Shown here one piece after another: positions 16,907 to 24,391 of a stretch of DNA of 45,801 nt. The notes beneath the pieces were generated by a model. It saw nothing but the letters and a program-made list of their open reading frames with translations, made no database searches and was not told the origin of the DNA. A program made the position numbers and the translations under genes. How positions within the stretch are numbered: position 1 is the first letter of the stretch; every line of letters begins with the position of its first letter. The stretch is from Alphaproteobacteria bacterium (GTDB taxonomy: Bacteria; Pseudomonadota; Alphaproteobacteria; Rhodobacterales; Rhodobacteraceae). The stretch lies in NCBI GenBank assembly GCA_030425395.1, contig JAUIAS010000027.1, forward strand, positions 1-45,801. The letters are read 5' to 3'.

Positions 16907-18439
16907 ATGAAAGATATCCTGACCGAGCTCGAAGACCGTCGCGGCGCGGCCCGTCTTGGCGGAGGCCAGAAGCGGATCGACGCCCAGCACGGGCGCGGCA
17001 AGCTCACGGCGCGCGAACGTATCGACCTGCTGCTTGATGAGGGCAGTTTCGAGGAATTCGATATGTTCGTCACCCATCGCTGCACCGATTTCGGCATGGA
17101 AAAGCAAAAGCCCGCAGGGGACGGCGTTGTCACCGGCTGGGGCACGGTCAACGGGCGGCAGGTCTATGTCTTTTCGCAGGACTTCACCGTTCTGGGCGGG
17201 TCGGTTTCTGCGACCCACGCGATGAAGATCTGCAAGATCATGGATATGGCCGTTGAAAACGGTGCCCCGGTTATCGGCATCAACGATTCGGGCGGCGCGC
17301 GTATTCAGGAGGGCGTAGATTCGCTCGCCGGTTACGGCGAGGTGTTCCAGCGCAACATCATGGCCAGCGGCGTTGTTCCGCAGATTTCGGTTATCACCGG
17401 CCCCTGTGCAGGTGGTGCGGTCTATTCGCCCGCGATGACGGATTTCATTTTCATGGTGCGCGACAGTTCCTACATGTTCGTGACCGGCCCTGACGTGGTC
17501 AAGACCGTGACCAACGAAGTCGTCACCGCCGAAGAACTGGGCGGGGCCTCCACCCATACCAAGAAATCCTCGGTCGCCGACGGAGCCTTTGAAAACGACG
17601 TGGAGGCGATGGCCGAAGTGCGCCGCCTTGTTGATTTTCTGCCCGCCAACAATCGCGAAAAACCCCCGGTGCGTCCGTTCTTTGACGATCCCAACCGGGT
17701 AGAGATGTCGCTGGATACGCTGATTCCGGAGAACCCGAACCAGCCCTACGACATGAAGGAATTGATCCTCAAGCTCGCGGATGAGGGCGATTTTTACGAA
17801 ATTCAGGAAGATTTCGCCAAGAACATCATCACCGGTTTTATCCGGCTCGAAGGGCGCACCGTGGGTGTTGTGGCCAACCAGCCGATGGTTCTGGCCGGGT
17901 GTCTGGATATCGATTCCAGCCGCAAGGCCGCACGGTTCGTGCGGTTCTGCGATTGCTTTGAAATTCCGATCCTGACGCTGGTTGACGTGCCGGGATTCCT
18001 GCCGGGCACCAAGCAGGAATATGACGGTGTCATCAAGCACGGCGCCAAGCTTCTGTTTGCTTATGGCGAAGCCACCGTGCCAAAGGTGACGGTGATCACC
18101 CGCAAGGCCTATGGCGGGGCTTATGTTGTGATGTCGTCCAAGCATCTGCGCGGCGATTTCAACTATGCGTGGCCCACTTCTGAGGTTGCGGTGATGGGCG
18201 CCAAGGGCGCGACCGAGATCATCCATCGGGCTGATTTGGGCGATCCTGAAAAGATCGCGGCGCACGCCAAGGATTACGAGGACCGGTTTGCCAACCCATT
18301 CGTGGCGGCGGAGCGCGGGTTCATCGACGAGGTGATCATGCCCCATTCGACGCGCCGCCGGGTCGCCCGCGCCTTTGCTTCGCTGCGCAACAAGAAAGCG
18401 CAGATGCCGTGGAAAAAGCACGACAATATCCCGCTGTGA
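16907..18439 (+). CDS. pccB: Propionyl-CoA carboxylase, carboxyltransferase (beta) subunit
   Basis: 510 residues. It transfers carboxyl from carboxybiotin to propionyl-CoA, making (S)-methylmalonyl-CoA. Two crotonase-like halves are visible: N-terminal (about 1-265), with [19 protein letters not shown] and the oxyanion-hole segment [12 protein letters not shown], and C-terminal (about 275-510), with [13 protein letters not shown] and [18 protein letters not shown]. The ATG at 16907 has AAAAGGGG upstream. It works with PccA (21270-23315), 2.8 kb further on in the same direction. PccR sites 70-120 bases upstream indicate induction by propionyl-CoA-generating substrates. Confidence 0.95.
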   Translation: MKDILTELEDRRGAARLGGGQKRIDAQHGRGKLTARERIDLLLDEGSFEEFDMFVTHRCTDFGMEKQKPAGDGVVTGWGTVNGRQVYVFSQDFTVLGGSVSATHAMKICKIMDMAVENGAPVIGINDSGGARIQEGVDSLAGYGEVFQRNIMASGVVPQISVITGPCAGGAVYSPAMTDFIFMVRDSSYMFVTGPDVVKTVTNEVVTAEELGGASTHTKKSSVADGAFENDVEAMAEVRRLVDFLPANNREKPPVRPFFDDPNRVEMSLDTLIPENPNQPYDMKELILKLADEGDFYEIQEDFAKNIITGFIRLEGRTVGVVANQPMVLAGCLDIDSSRKAARFVRFCDCFEIPILTLVDVPGFLPGTKQEYDGVIKHGAKLLFAYGEATVPKVTVITRKAYGGAYVVMSSKHLRGDFNYAWPTSEVAVMGAKGATEIIHRADLGDPEKIAAHAKDYEDRFANPFVAAERGFIDEVIMPHSTRRRVARAFASLRNKKAQMPWKKHDNIPL

Positions 18440-18442
18440 TCC

Positions 18443-18781
18443 ATGGCTGACCGCTGGCATATCCTGCGCGAGGGCGGCGTTCTGACGCTTTCGCGGCACC
18501 TTCCGCCACGATTTGATGTGATGGCGGAAACGGTCCTGCCGCGCGCCAATGCGCGCAGGCTGGCCCATCAGGTGCGTCAGGATATGTGGCGGGCCTTGCG
18601 CAATTTGCGGGGGTTTTCCCCCGTGGTTCGGGTGTCTGATGGCCCTGATCATATGACAATTACGGCAGGCGGTCGCGTGACCGGGAATGCGCCTGCCGGC
18701 ACGGGGGCCTTGATTGCGGCGGTGCTTGAGGCACCGGCCAATCGGGCGCGTTGGGTGCGGCACGCGGGGGAGGCGTATTGA
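18443..18781 (+). CDS. Conserved hypothetical protein after pccB
   Basis: 112 residues, starting three bases after the pccB stop, so it is almost certainly co-transcribed. It is Arg-rich, with no signal peptide or membrane span. Motifs that stand out are VLPRANARRLAHQVRQDMWRAL (residues 31-52) and the Gly/Ala-rich VTGNAPAGTGALIAAVLEAP near the C-terminus. I do not recognise a family. Comparable small genes follow pccB in other Rhodobacterales as far as I recall. One base separates its stop from the next start. An accessory role for the carboxylase is possible, but nothing in the sequence shows it. Confidence 0.75.
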   Translation: MADRWHILREGGVLTLSRHLPPRFDVMAETVLPRANARRLAHQVRQDMWRALRNLRGFSPVVRVSDGPDHMTITAGGRVTGNAPAGTGALIAAVLEAPANRARWVRHAGEAY

Positions 18782-18782
18782 G

Positions 18783-19181
18783 ATGACACAATTGTGGAAA
18801 AATCAGGCGTTCTGCATTTCCCATGCCGACGATGGCAAGTTTGCCGGAGCGGGCCTGCGTCCGTTTTTCGAATATCGCGATCTGGGCATTCGTGCTGCCA
18901 CCGGCGGTGCCTATGGAGCCCATGTCATCCGCGCCGTTCCGGGCATGGAAAGCCCGGCGGTCTGGCACACCCACGATCTGGATTTCCAGATGGTCTATGT
19001 CACAAAGGGGTGGGTTGTCTTTGAATACGAAGGGCAGGGCGAACAGATCCTGCGCGAAGGATCCTGCGTCTTGCAACCGCCCGGTATCAAACACCGGGAG
19101 GTGCGCCATTCCGACGATCTGGAGTTGATCGAGATCATCAGCCCGGCGGAGTTTGCCACCCATGAGGCGGACGCGCCATGA
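18783..19181 (+). CDS. Cupin-domain protein
   Basis: 132 residues, a single small beta-barrel. Metal-site residues can be placed as H62-x-H64 in VWHTHDLDFQMVYVTKG, Q69 where the canonical motif has Glu, and H104 in PPGIKHREV. The 3-His/1-Gln set is seen in several dioxygenase-like and sensor cupins. There is no signal peptide, so it is cytosolic. It starts one base after the preceding stop and overlaps a downstream ATG (ATGA at 19178), placing it in the pccB operon. The substrate is unknown. Small stand-alone cupins may be enzymes or ligand binders. Confidence 0.85.
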   Translation: MTQLWKNQAFCISHADDGKFAGAGLRPFFEYRDLGIRAATGGAYGAHVIRAVPGMESPAVWHTHDLDFQMVYVTKGWVVFEYEGQGEQILREGSCVLQPPGIKHREVRHSDDLELIEIISPAEFATHEADAP

Positions 19182-19390
19182 GCTTGGGACACGCCCTCAA
19201 GGTGGCATTGGCCGCGCTGTGGGACGGACCTGCGTCAAACAGGTTGACGTTGCGTCGCCCTTGTGGTGATTTGCACGCAACCCGGAACGGGCACGCTGGC
19301 GCTTGCGCTGCATCGCCCACTCCGCATGCCTCGGGCATGCGACAAGTCACCCCGGCGGGAGGAGCCCGCCACAAACGGGGCCGGGGTGGC

Positions 19391-19783
19391 TTGAGGATTA
19401 TTCCTGTCATGGTCGCACTTGGGCTGACAGGGCCTGCGCTGGCCGCTGGTGGCCCATCGCTGCCATCCGGGCAGGACGTGTCGCTGATCGAGGTGATCGA
19501 GGATACCGCCCCCGGCGCGCTTTGGCTGCGGCTGCGGTTTCTGGCACCCGCGATCGCGCGTGAAACCGGCACTGTCAGCAGTGAGGCCGCCAATACGGAT
19601 ATGGAGGTTCTGTGTAAGGAATTCGCGGTTCCCTACATAGCCGAACATGGCCTGACACCCGATCGTGTTGTTGTGTCGCTGTCGGATCGGCCGGTGCCTT
19701 TCGGGCAGTCCAATGCCGAGGCAACCCAGTTTTTCGATGTCTTTCGTGTCGAAAACGATGTCTGTATCTGGGAGGCTTTCTAA
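19391..19783 (+). CDS. Exported DUF6497-like protein (start uncertain)
   Basis: About 130 residues from the TTG at 19391; an ATG at 19409 is an alternative. A signal peptide reads MVALGLTGPALAAG, cut around AAA/LAA-G. The mature part has SLPSGQDVSLIEVIED, a single Cys in MEVLCKEFAVP and a characteristic VVVSLSDRPVPFGQSNAEATQFFDVFR block ending CIWEAF. I recall this pattern from a Rhodobacterales family (DUF6497) with no known function. The frame is open back to an ATG at 19178 that overlaps the cupin stop, but the intervening residues look non-native and coincide with hairpin-rich DNA, so the short form is preferred. Confidence 0.65.
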   Translation: MRIIPVMVALGLTGPALAAGGPSLPSGQDVSLIEVIEDTAPGALWLRLRFLAPAIARETGTVSSEAANTDMEVLCKEFAVPYIAEHGLTPDRVVVSLSDRPVPFGQSNAEATQFFDVFRVENDVCIWEAF

Positions 19784-19997
19784 TGCAAACACAACATCTT
19801 GCGGAACACAGTAAAGGTGATTGCCCGATTGCGACTTTGGCGTCACAACCAACCGCTGTGCGGGGGTTTGCGTATCTTTCCCATGCTGAATCCTGTATCA
19901 TGCTGGCGCTGCGGGCAGTCGCGCGCGGCGCATTGAGGTGGGGGACGGCCCGGTCGCAACATCCGGTCCGGCCAATCACAAACGTCAGGAGTCAAGG

Positions 19998-20147
19998 ATG
20001 TCGAAGAGCATCAAGTTCATCACCCTGCTCGGCTTCGTGGTCACCGTCGCGGCATGCGGCGGCGGTCAGCCCGCGCAGGAAGAATACGTGGTCATTGAAC
20101 CCGAGCCGATCTCGGTCGAGCCGGTCTATACCGGCAAATACAAGTAA
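19998..20147 (+). CDS. Small lipoprotein
   Basis: 49 residues. A lipoprotein signal ends in VAAC (Cys at residue 20), followed by a short Gly/Gln linker and an acidic, valine-rich tail, EEYVVIEPEPISVEPVYTGKYK. The ATG has AAGGA just upstream. Tiny lipoproteins with this YVV.EP.P tail are common in Rhodobacterales in my memory, but no function is known. It lies 214 bases after the DUF6497-like gene, probably with its own promoter. Confidence 0.75.
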   Translation: MSKSIKFITLLGFVVTVAACGGGQPAQEEYVVIEPEPISVEPVYTGKYK

Positions 20148-20219
20148 GATTGTTGCAGGGCGGGCCGTGCGGTCTGCCCTGCATCCCCTGCACCGCCTTT
20201 GCATAACGGAGGTGCAGCC

Positions 20220-20570
20220 ATGCTGAAGCATCGCGGTTTCCCGTCGCGGCTTCCCGGGACGGATTTCCAATTCACCATCCGGCGTGCCAATCCGCGTGGA
20301 ATCACCCCGATTACCCGGCGCGAACGCTTTGCCGACCGGCGCCCGCCCGACCGGCGCGCGGATGCCGGTTTCATGCAGGCGTTGTGGGACCATTTCGGGG
20401 ATGAGCCCTTTGAACGGGGCAATCTCGATGCCGGGCGGCTGAGCTGGCTGTTCGGTCGCGAGGTCGTTGCCGTGGATGACCCGTTCGATCCCGAAAGCTA
20501 TGACGCATTGCTGCGCATCGACGTAAACGTGGCGCGCGTGAACTTTCCCGAAGTGTTTGGCGATGACTGA
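20220..20570 (+). CDS. Hypothetical protein, Arg-rich
   Basis: 116 residues from the ATG at 20220, which has GGAGG eight bases before it. There is no signal peptide or membrane span. The first half is very basic (RRANPRGITPITRRERFADRRPPDRR, which I read as a disordered or nucleic-acid-facing part). The second half is acidic and probably folded (ALWDHFGDEPFERGNLDAGRLSWLF, then VVAVDDPFDPESYDALLRIDVNVARVNFPEVF). I do not recognise the family. It lies in the stretch between pccB and pccA and is followed by about 200 bases of non-coding DNA ending in a terminator. Confidence 0.65.
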   Translation: MLKHRGFPSRLPGTDFQFTIRRANPRGITPITRRERFADRRPPDRRADAGFMQALWDHFGDEPFERGNLDAGRLSWLFGREVVAVDDPFDPESYDALLRIDVNVARVNFPEVFGDD

Positions 20571-20945
20571 ACCGGCCGGCACATACGCGCCCCGGATCGG
20601 CGGAATTCTGCAAGCGGGATCGCGATTTCGGCATATGCCCGCGCAGTCTGCCGTGGCGCGGGGTTCGCGCTTGGATCGGGCCGCGCAGCGTGTCACCGTT
20701 GAGGTGGCAGATATGCCTTGGCCCGTAGTCTCGCACCTGCCGGGTCTGATCCGTACCCTTACCCTTTCCGGGCGTGTCGGGGCACCGTCCCGCACGCCCG
20801 GATTTTTTACTTTTTCCAAGGAAAATCAATGCTTTCGGCGGTCTTCCGCGCATTTTTCGCGGGATGCCGCGCGATCCTTGAATGATCGGCTGAGCGGCCC
20901 AACGTCTGTAGGTGTAAACCTGACCGGACAGAGGGAGAACGCATC
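20571..20945. other. 375-base gap without a gene; holds a terminator
   Basis: No convincing reading frame on either strand. The notable item is a strong intrinsic terminator at 20768-20807, oriented with the plus strand, almost 200 bases after the preceding stop. The segment before it (about 20690-20768) could be a long 3' UTR or a small RNA. The segment after it is presumably the promoter region of the glycine-zipper lipoprotein gene. Confidence 0.5.
20768..20807 (+). terminator. Intrinsic terminator
   Basis: CCGGGCGTG (20768-20776) pairs perfectly with CACGCCCGG (20793-20801), and an A-TTTTTT tract follows. It ends transcription of whatever lies upstream on the plus strand and isolates the lipoprotein/pccA part of the cluster. 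Confidence 0.85.
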
Positions 20946-21149
20946 ATGTTCCGTTCCAGACTTGTCATTGCGGCGGCTCTCGTCGCAGGGCTTTCGGCTT
21001 GCGGCGACACGCCCGGCGAACAGGCCCTTTTCGGTGCGGGCGCTGGCGCAGGTGCCGCGGCCGTATTCAACGGCGATCTTGTCACAGGGGCGGCTGTCGG
21101 TGCCGCTGGCAACGTCATCTACTGCAAACAACACCCCAATCGCTGCTGA
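20946..21149 (+). CDS. Small glycine-zipper lipoprotein
   Basis: 67 residues. A lipoprotein signal ends LSAC (Cys at residue 19). Gly/Ala periodicity follows (LFGAGAGAGAAAVFNGDLVTGAAVGAAGN, a glycine-zipper-like hairpin), and the C-terminus has two further Cys (YCKQHPNRC) that may form a disulfide. GGGAGAAC stands before the ATG. Proteins of this kind are outer-membrane or periplasmic and mostly uncharacterised. It is 120 bases before pccA and follows a strong terminator, so it probably has its own promoter. Confidence 0.75.
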   Translation: MFRSRLVIAAALVAGLSACGDTPGEQALFGAGAGAGAAAVFNGDLVTGAAVGAAGNVIYCKQHPNRC

Positions 21150-21269
21150 TCGGAACGGGCGCTTCGGCGTCTGCCGGATCGGCTCCGCTTCATCGCGGCA
21201 TAGGGCGCGCGCCGGATACGGCCTGCGCCCTTCGTCGTGTTCCACTTTCTCCCAGACAAAGGACCATCC

Positions 21270-23315
21270 ATGTTCAAGAAGATCCTGATCGCGAACCGGG
21301 GCGAAATCGCCTGCCGCGTCATCAAGACGGCCCGCAAGATGGGGATTGCCACCGTGGCGATCTATTCTGACGCGGACAAGCAGGCCCTGCATGTTCAGAT
21401 GGCTGACGAAGCGGTTCACATCGGCCCGCCGCCTGCGAACCAGTCGTATATCGTCATCGACAAGGTGATGGAGGCGATCAAGCAGACAGGTGCCGAAGCG
21501 GTTCACCCCGGATACGGGTTCCTGTCCGAGAACAGCAAATTCGCCGAGGCGCTGGAAGACGCGGGCGTCGCATTCGTCGGCCCCCCCAAGGGCGCGATCG
21601 AGGCGATGGGCGACAAGATCACGTCCAAGAAAATCGCTCAGGAAGCCCAGGTCAGCACCGTGCCGGGTTACATGGGGTTGATCGAGGACGCGGAAGATGC
21701 GGTCAAGATCAGTAACGAGGTCGGCTATCCTGTGATGATCAAGGCATCGGCCGGTGGCGGCGGCAAGGGGATGCGCATTGCGTGGAACGATCAGGAAGCG
21801 CGCGAGGGTTTCCAGTCGTCCAAGAACGAAGCGGCAAATTCCTTCGGGGATGACCGGATCTTTATCGAGAAATTCGTGACCCAGCCACGCCACATCGAAA
21901 TTCAGGTTCTGTGCGACGCGCATGGCAACGGCGTCTATCTGGGCGAGCGCGAATGTTCGATCCAGCGCCGCAACCAGAAAGTTGTCGAAGAGGCTCCGTC
22001 GCCTTTCCTTGACGAGGATACCCGCCGCGCGATGGGTGAACAGGCCGTGGCGCTTGCCAAGGCCGTTGGATATGCCAGCGCGGGCACCGTGGAATTCATT
22101 GTGGACGGCGAAAAGAATTTCTACTTTCTGGAAATGAACACCCGTCTTCAGGTGGAGCATCCGGTGACCGAGCTGATCACCGGTGTTGATCTTGTCGAAC
22201 AGATGATCCGCGTTGCCAATGGCGAACCGCTGACGATCACGCAGGACGATGTGAAGCTGAACGGCTGGGCCATTGAAAACCGTCTTTATGCCGAAGACCC
22301 CTATCGCGGCTTCCTGCCGTCGATTGGTCGTCTGACCCGTTATCGTCCGCCAGAAGAGGTGGCCGCCGGGCCGCTTCTGGACAATGACAAATGGCAAGGC
22401 GATGCGCCGTCCGGTGCCTGCGCCGTGCGCAACGATACCGGCGTCTATGAAGGCGGCGAAATCAGCATGTATTATGACCCGATGATCGCCAAGCTGTGCA
22501 CATGGGCCCCGACCCGTGAGGCCGCGATCGAGGCGATGCGCGTGGCGCTCGACAGCTTTGAGGTCGAAGGCATCGGCCACAACCTGCCGTTCCTGTCGGC
22601 GGTGATGGATCATCCGATCTTTATCGCGGGTGAAATGACAACCGCCTTTATCGAAGAACAATACCCCGACGGCTTTAACGGTGTCAGCCTGCCCGAAGGC
22701 GATCTGCGCCGGGTTGCGGCCGCTTGTGCGGCGATGCACCGGGTGGGTGAAATCCGCCGGGCGCGCGTTTCGGGCCGCATGGACAACCACGAACGCAAGG
22801 TCGGCACCGATTGGGTGGTGACGCTGCAGGGCGTCCGCCACGAAGTCACCATCGACGCCGATCACGACGGGGCGAACGTGCGCTTCTCAGATGGCAGCGA
22901 TCTGCGTGTGACCAGTGACTGGACCCCCGGTCAGCCGCTTGCCACGCTTGACGTGGATGGTGCGCCTCTGGTTCTCAAGATCGGCAAGATCCCCGGCGGT
23001 TTCCGGGTGCGCACCCGTGGCGCGGATATCAAGGTCCATGTCCGCACACCGCGTCAGGCCGAACTGGCCGAACTGATGCCGGAAAAGTTGCCGCCCGATA
23101 CTTCCAAGATGCTGCTTTGCCCGATGCCCGGCCTGATCGTGAAGGTCGATGTGGAAGTCGGTCAGGAGGTCCAGGAAGGTCAGGCGCTGTGCACAGTCGA
23201 GGCGATGAAGATGGAAAACATCCTGCGCGCCGAAAAGAAGGGCATCGTGTCCAAGATCAACGCGGCCGCAGGTGACAGCCTCGCGGTGGACGACGTGATC
23301 ATGGAATTCGAATGA
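21270..23315 (+). CDS. pccA: Propionyl-CoA carboxylase, biotin carboxylase/carrier (alpha) subunit
   Basis: 681 residues. The biotin carboxylase part covers about 1-450: FKKILIANRGEIACRVIKTA at the start, the ATP-grasp loop KASAGGGGKGMR, EFIVDGEKNFYFLEMNTRLQVEHPVTE as the catalytic segment. A BT linker follows (about 460-600), and the carrier domain has the biotinylated K647 in EAMKMEN. The C-terminus is complete. AAAGGA lies before the ATG at 21270. It partners PccB to make methylmalonyl-CoA, which the mutase downstream converts to succinyl-CoA. I saw no TTTGCAAA site directly upstream. Confidence 0.95.
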   Translation: MFKKILIANRGEIACRVIKTARKMGIATVAIYSDADKQALHVQMADEAVHIGPPPANQSYIVIDKVMEAIKQTGAEAVHPGYGFLSENSKFAEALEDAGVAFVGPPKGAIEAMGDKITSKKIAQEAQVSTVPGYMGLIEDAEDAVKISNEVGYPVMIKASAGGGGKGMRIAWNDQEAREGFQSSKNEAANSFGDDRIFIEKFVTQPRHIEIQVLCDAHGNGVYLGERECSIQRRNQKVVEEAPSPFLDEDTRRAMGEQAVALAKAVGYASAGTVEFIVDGEKNFYFLEMNTRLQVEHPVTELITGVDLVEQMIRVANGEPLTITQDDVKLNGWAIENRLYAEDPYRGFLPSIGRLTRYRPPEEVAAGPLLDNDKWQGDAPSGACAVRNDTGVYEGGEISMYYDPMIAKLCTWAPTREAAIEAMRVALDSFEVEGIGHNLPFLSAVMDHPIFIAGEMTTAFIEEQYPDGFNGVSLPEGDLRRVAAACAAMHRVGEIRRARVSGRMDNHERKVGTDWVVTLQGVRHEVTIDADHDGANVRFSDGSDLRVTSDWTPGQPLATLDVDGAPLVLKIGKIPGGFRVRTRGADIKVHVRTPRQAELAELMPEKLPPDTSKMLLCPMPGLIVKVDVEVGQEVQEGQALCTVEAMKMENILRAEKKGIVSKINAAAGDSLAVDDVIMEFE

Positions 23316-23319
23316 TCTG

Positions 23320-23613
23320 ATGGTCGCGGAGGTTGCTGGCATCCCTGTTCAGATCTGGCAAGCAGGCATCGCAGGATCTGTGGTGGCTGCGGGCTGGATG
23401 GTCAATGGATGGAGCAACCGCCGCGATGCAGAACGCTTGAGGCTGATCCGTCAGGCTGACGCTCTCAAGGCCCTGCGCGCCGAGATATCCGCGTTTGTCA
23501 GACGGCTTTACACGGCAAATATGTCAGAGACCGCACCGGCCAAGCAGCCGGTGCCGCAGGTCAGTAGCCCGGACGCGGACCCGTTTGGCCAGCAATCGGC
23601 GCAGGGGATTTAG
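23320..23613 (+). CDS. Small protein with one hydrophobic segment, unrecognised
   Basis: 97 residues, beginning four bases after the pccA stop. One hydrophobic segment (IWQAGIAGSVVAAGWMVNGW, about 12-31) is followed by a basic helical stretch, RRDAERLRLIRQADALKALRAE, and a Pro/Ser/Gln-rich tail that ends abruptly. The first 60 residues resemble N-termini of longer membrane-anchored hypothetical proteins in Rhodobacterales and their phages, which makes this a possible truncated gene. The ribosome site is weak. It could also be translated by re-initiation after pccA. Confidence 0.45.
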   Translation: MVAEVAGIPVQIWQAGIAGSVVAAGWMVNGWSNRRDAERLRLIRQADALKALRAEISAFVRRLYTANMSETAPAKQPVPQVSSPDADPFGQQSAQGI

Positions 23614-23722
23614 GCGTGGTTGTCATGGTCATTCCTCAGAAACGTGCCTTGGTTAACGACACTAGCCGTAATATTTGGCAAAGAAGCGCCCTGCGCCATT
23701 TTGGCGTCGGCTCGGTGGGTGA

Positions 23723-24193
23723 TCATGGGTCGGCGCTTGTTCGTTCGCGGATTTCGCGTTGCCGGATGGGCATCTTGTCGATGGTGCGGGAAATTTCCCG
23801 CACGCTCCATGGGAATGGCTTGCGCAAGGAAATCTGGCCGTCCTTGCCGGCGATCACCAGCATGAACCCGCGCGGGCGCAGCTTTTGGCGCAGCGGTGAG
23901 CGGTCGGCGGGGTTGGTGTCGGTCAGGACCACGACATCACGCAGGACCAATTCGTCCGAACGCTCCAGCAGCATCTCCATCTGTTCTATAAAGGCGGGAT
24001 CATTGGGGCTGTCGGCAAAAACGATCACCGGACGGTGCGTCCAGTGGAATGTCTCCAGATTGTCATCCCCGGCGGGGCGGAACAGCGGTATTTCAGCGTC
24101 AGCGGCACCGTCGGTTTCGGATGACGCCGCGGGCGCGGCGGTGGCCGCGACCCCGGTCAGCAGAGCAGCAAGCAGGGCAAGCAATCGTGTCAT
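23723..24193 (-). CDS. Exported DUF4174-domain protein
   Basis: 156 residues. A signal peptide covers about 1-19 (MTRLLALLAALLTGVAATA), then a short linker. DUF4174 occupies about 45-145: RPVIVFADSPNDPAFIEQMEMLL, VVVLTDTNPADRSPLRQKLRPRGFMLVIAGKDG and the end WSVREISRTIDKMPIRQREIRE. The fold is thought to be thioredoxin-like, but no CxxC is present, so it is not an obvious oxidoreductase. GGAG lies eight bases before the ATG. It is transcribed against pccA and the mutase, interrupting the otherwise co-directional pathway genes. Confidence 0.85.
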   Translation of the reverse strand: MTRLLALLAALLTGVAATAAPAASSETDGAADAEIPLFRPAGDDNLETFHWTHRPVIVFADSPNDPAFIEQMEMLLERSDELVLRDVVVLTDTNPADRSPLRQKLRPRGFMLVIAGKDGQISLRKPFPWSVREISRTIDKMPIRQREIRERTSADP

Positions 24194-24391
24194 TGTGTCT
24201 CCTTCACCGTTCCATATAGGCGCGGCGAGCCCGGAGGCGAAGTGTCACGCGGCGACGGATGGTCGATTTATTGATTTTGACCCGGCGCAGGGCAGGGTGC
24301 AAGCCATCCCTGCAGCCGGTCACGAACCCAAACACTTTCGGCGCGGCGATGCCGCCGCCGCCGGATCAATGACGGACAAAAGGATTACGAT

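Noticed and set aside
16868-18763. Long minus-strand frame opposite pccB; similar long frames opposite pccA (20826-22865) and the mutase (24320-26542)
   Set aside because: High GC lowers stop frequency in the antisense frame. The peptides are His/Arg-rich and structureless, while the plus-strand proteins are complete and recognisable.
20557-21288. 243-codon plus-strand frame running from the hypothetical gene into the lipoprotein
   Set aside because: It crosses the strong terminator and overlaps a better-supported lipoprotein gene in another frame.
23674-23682. TTTGGCAAA as a further PccR site between pccA and the mutase
   Set aside because: It has an extra G in the octamer centre and lies 700 bases from the mutase start, inside the 3' region of DUF4174.
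24194-24391. Cobalamin riboswitch upstream of methylmalonyl-CoA mutase
   Set aside because: No B12-box-like core and too little structured leader before the start.
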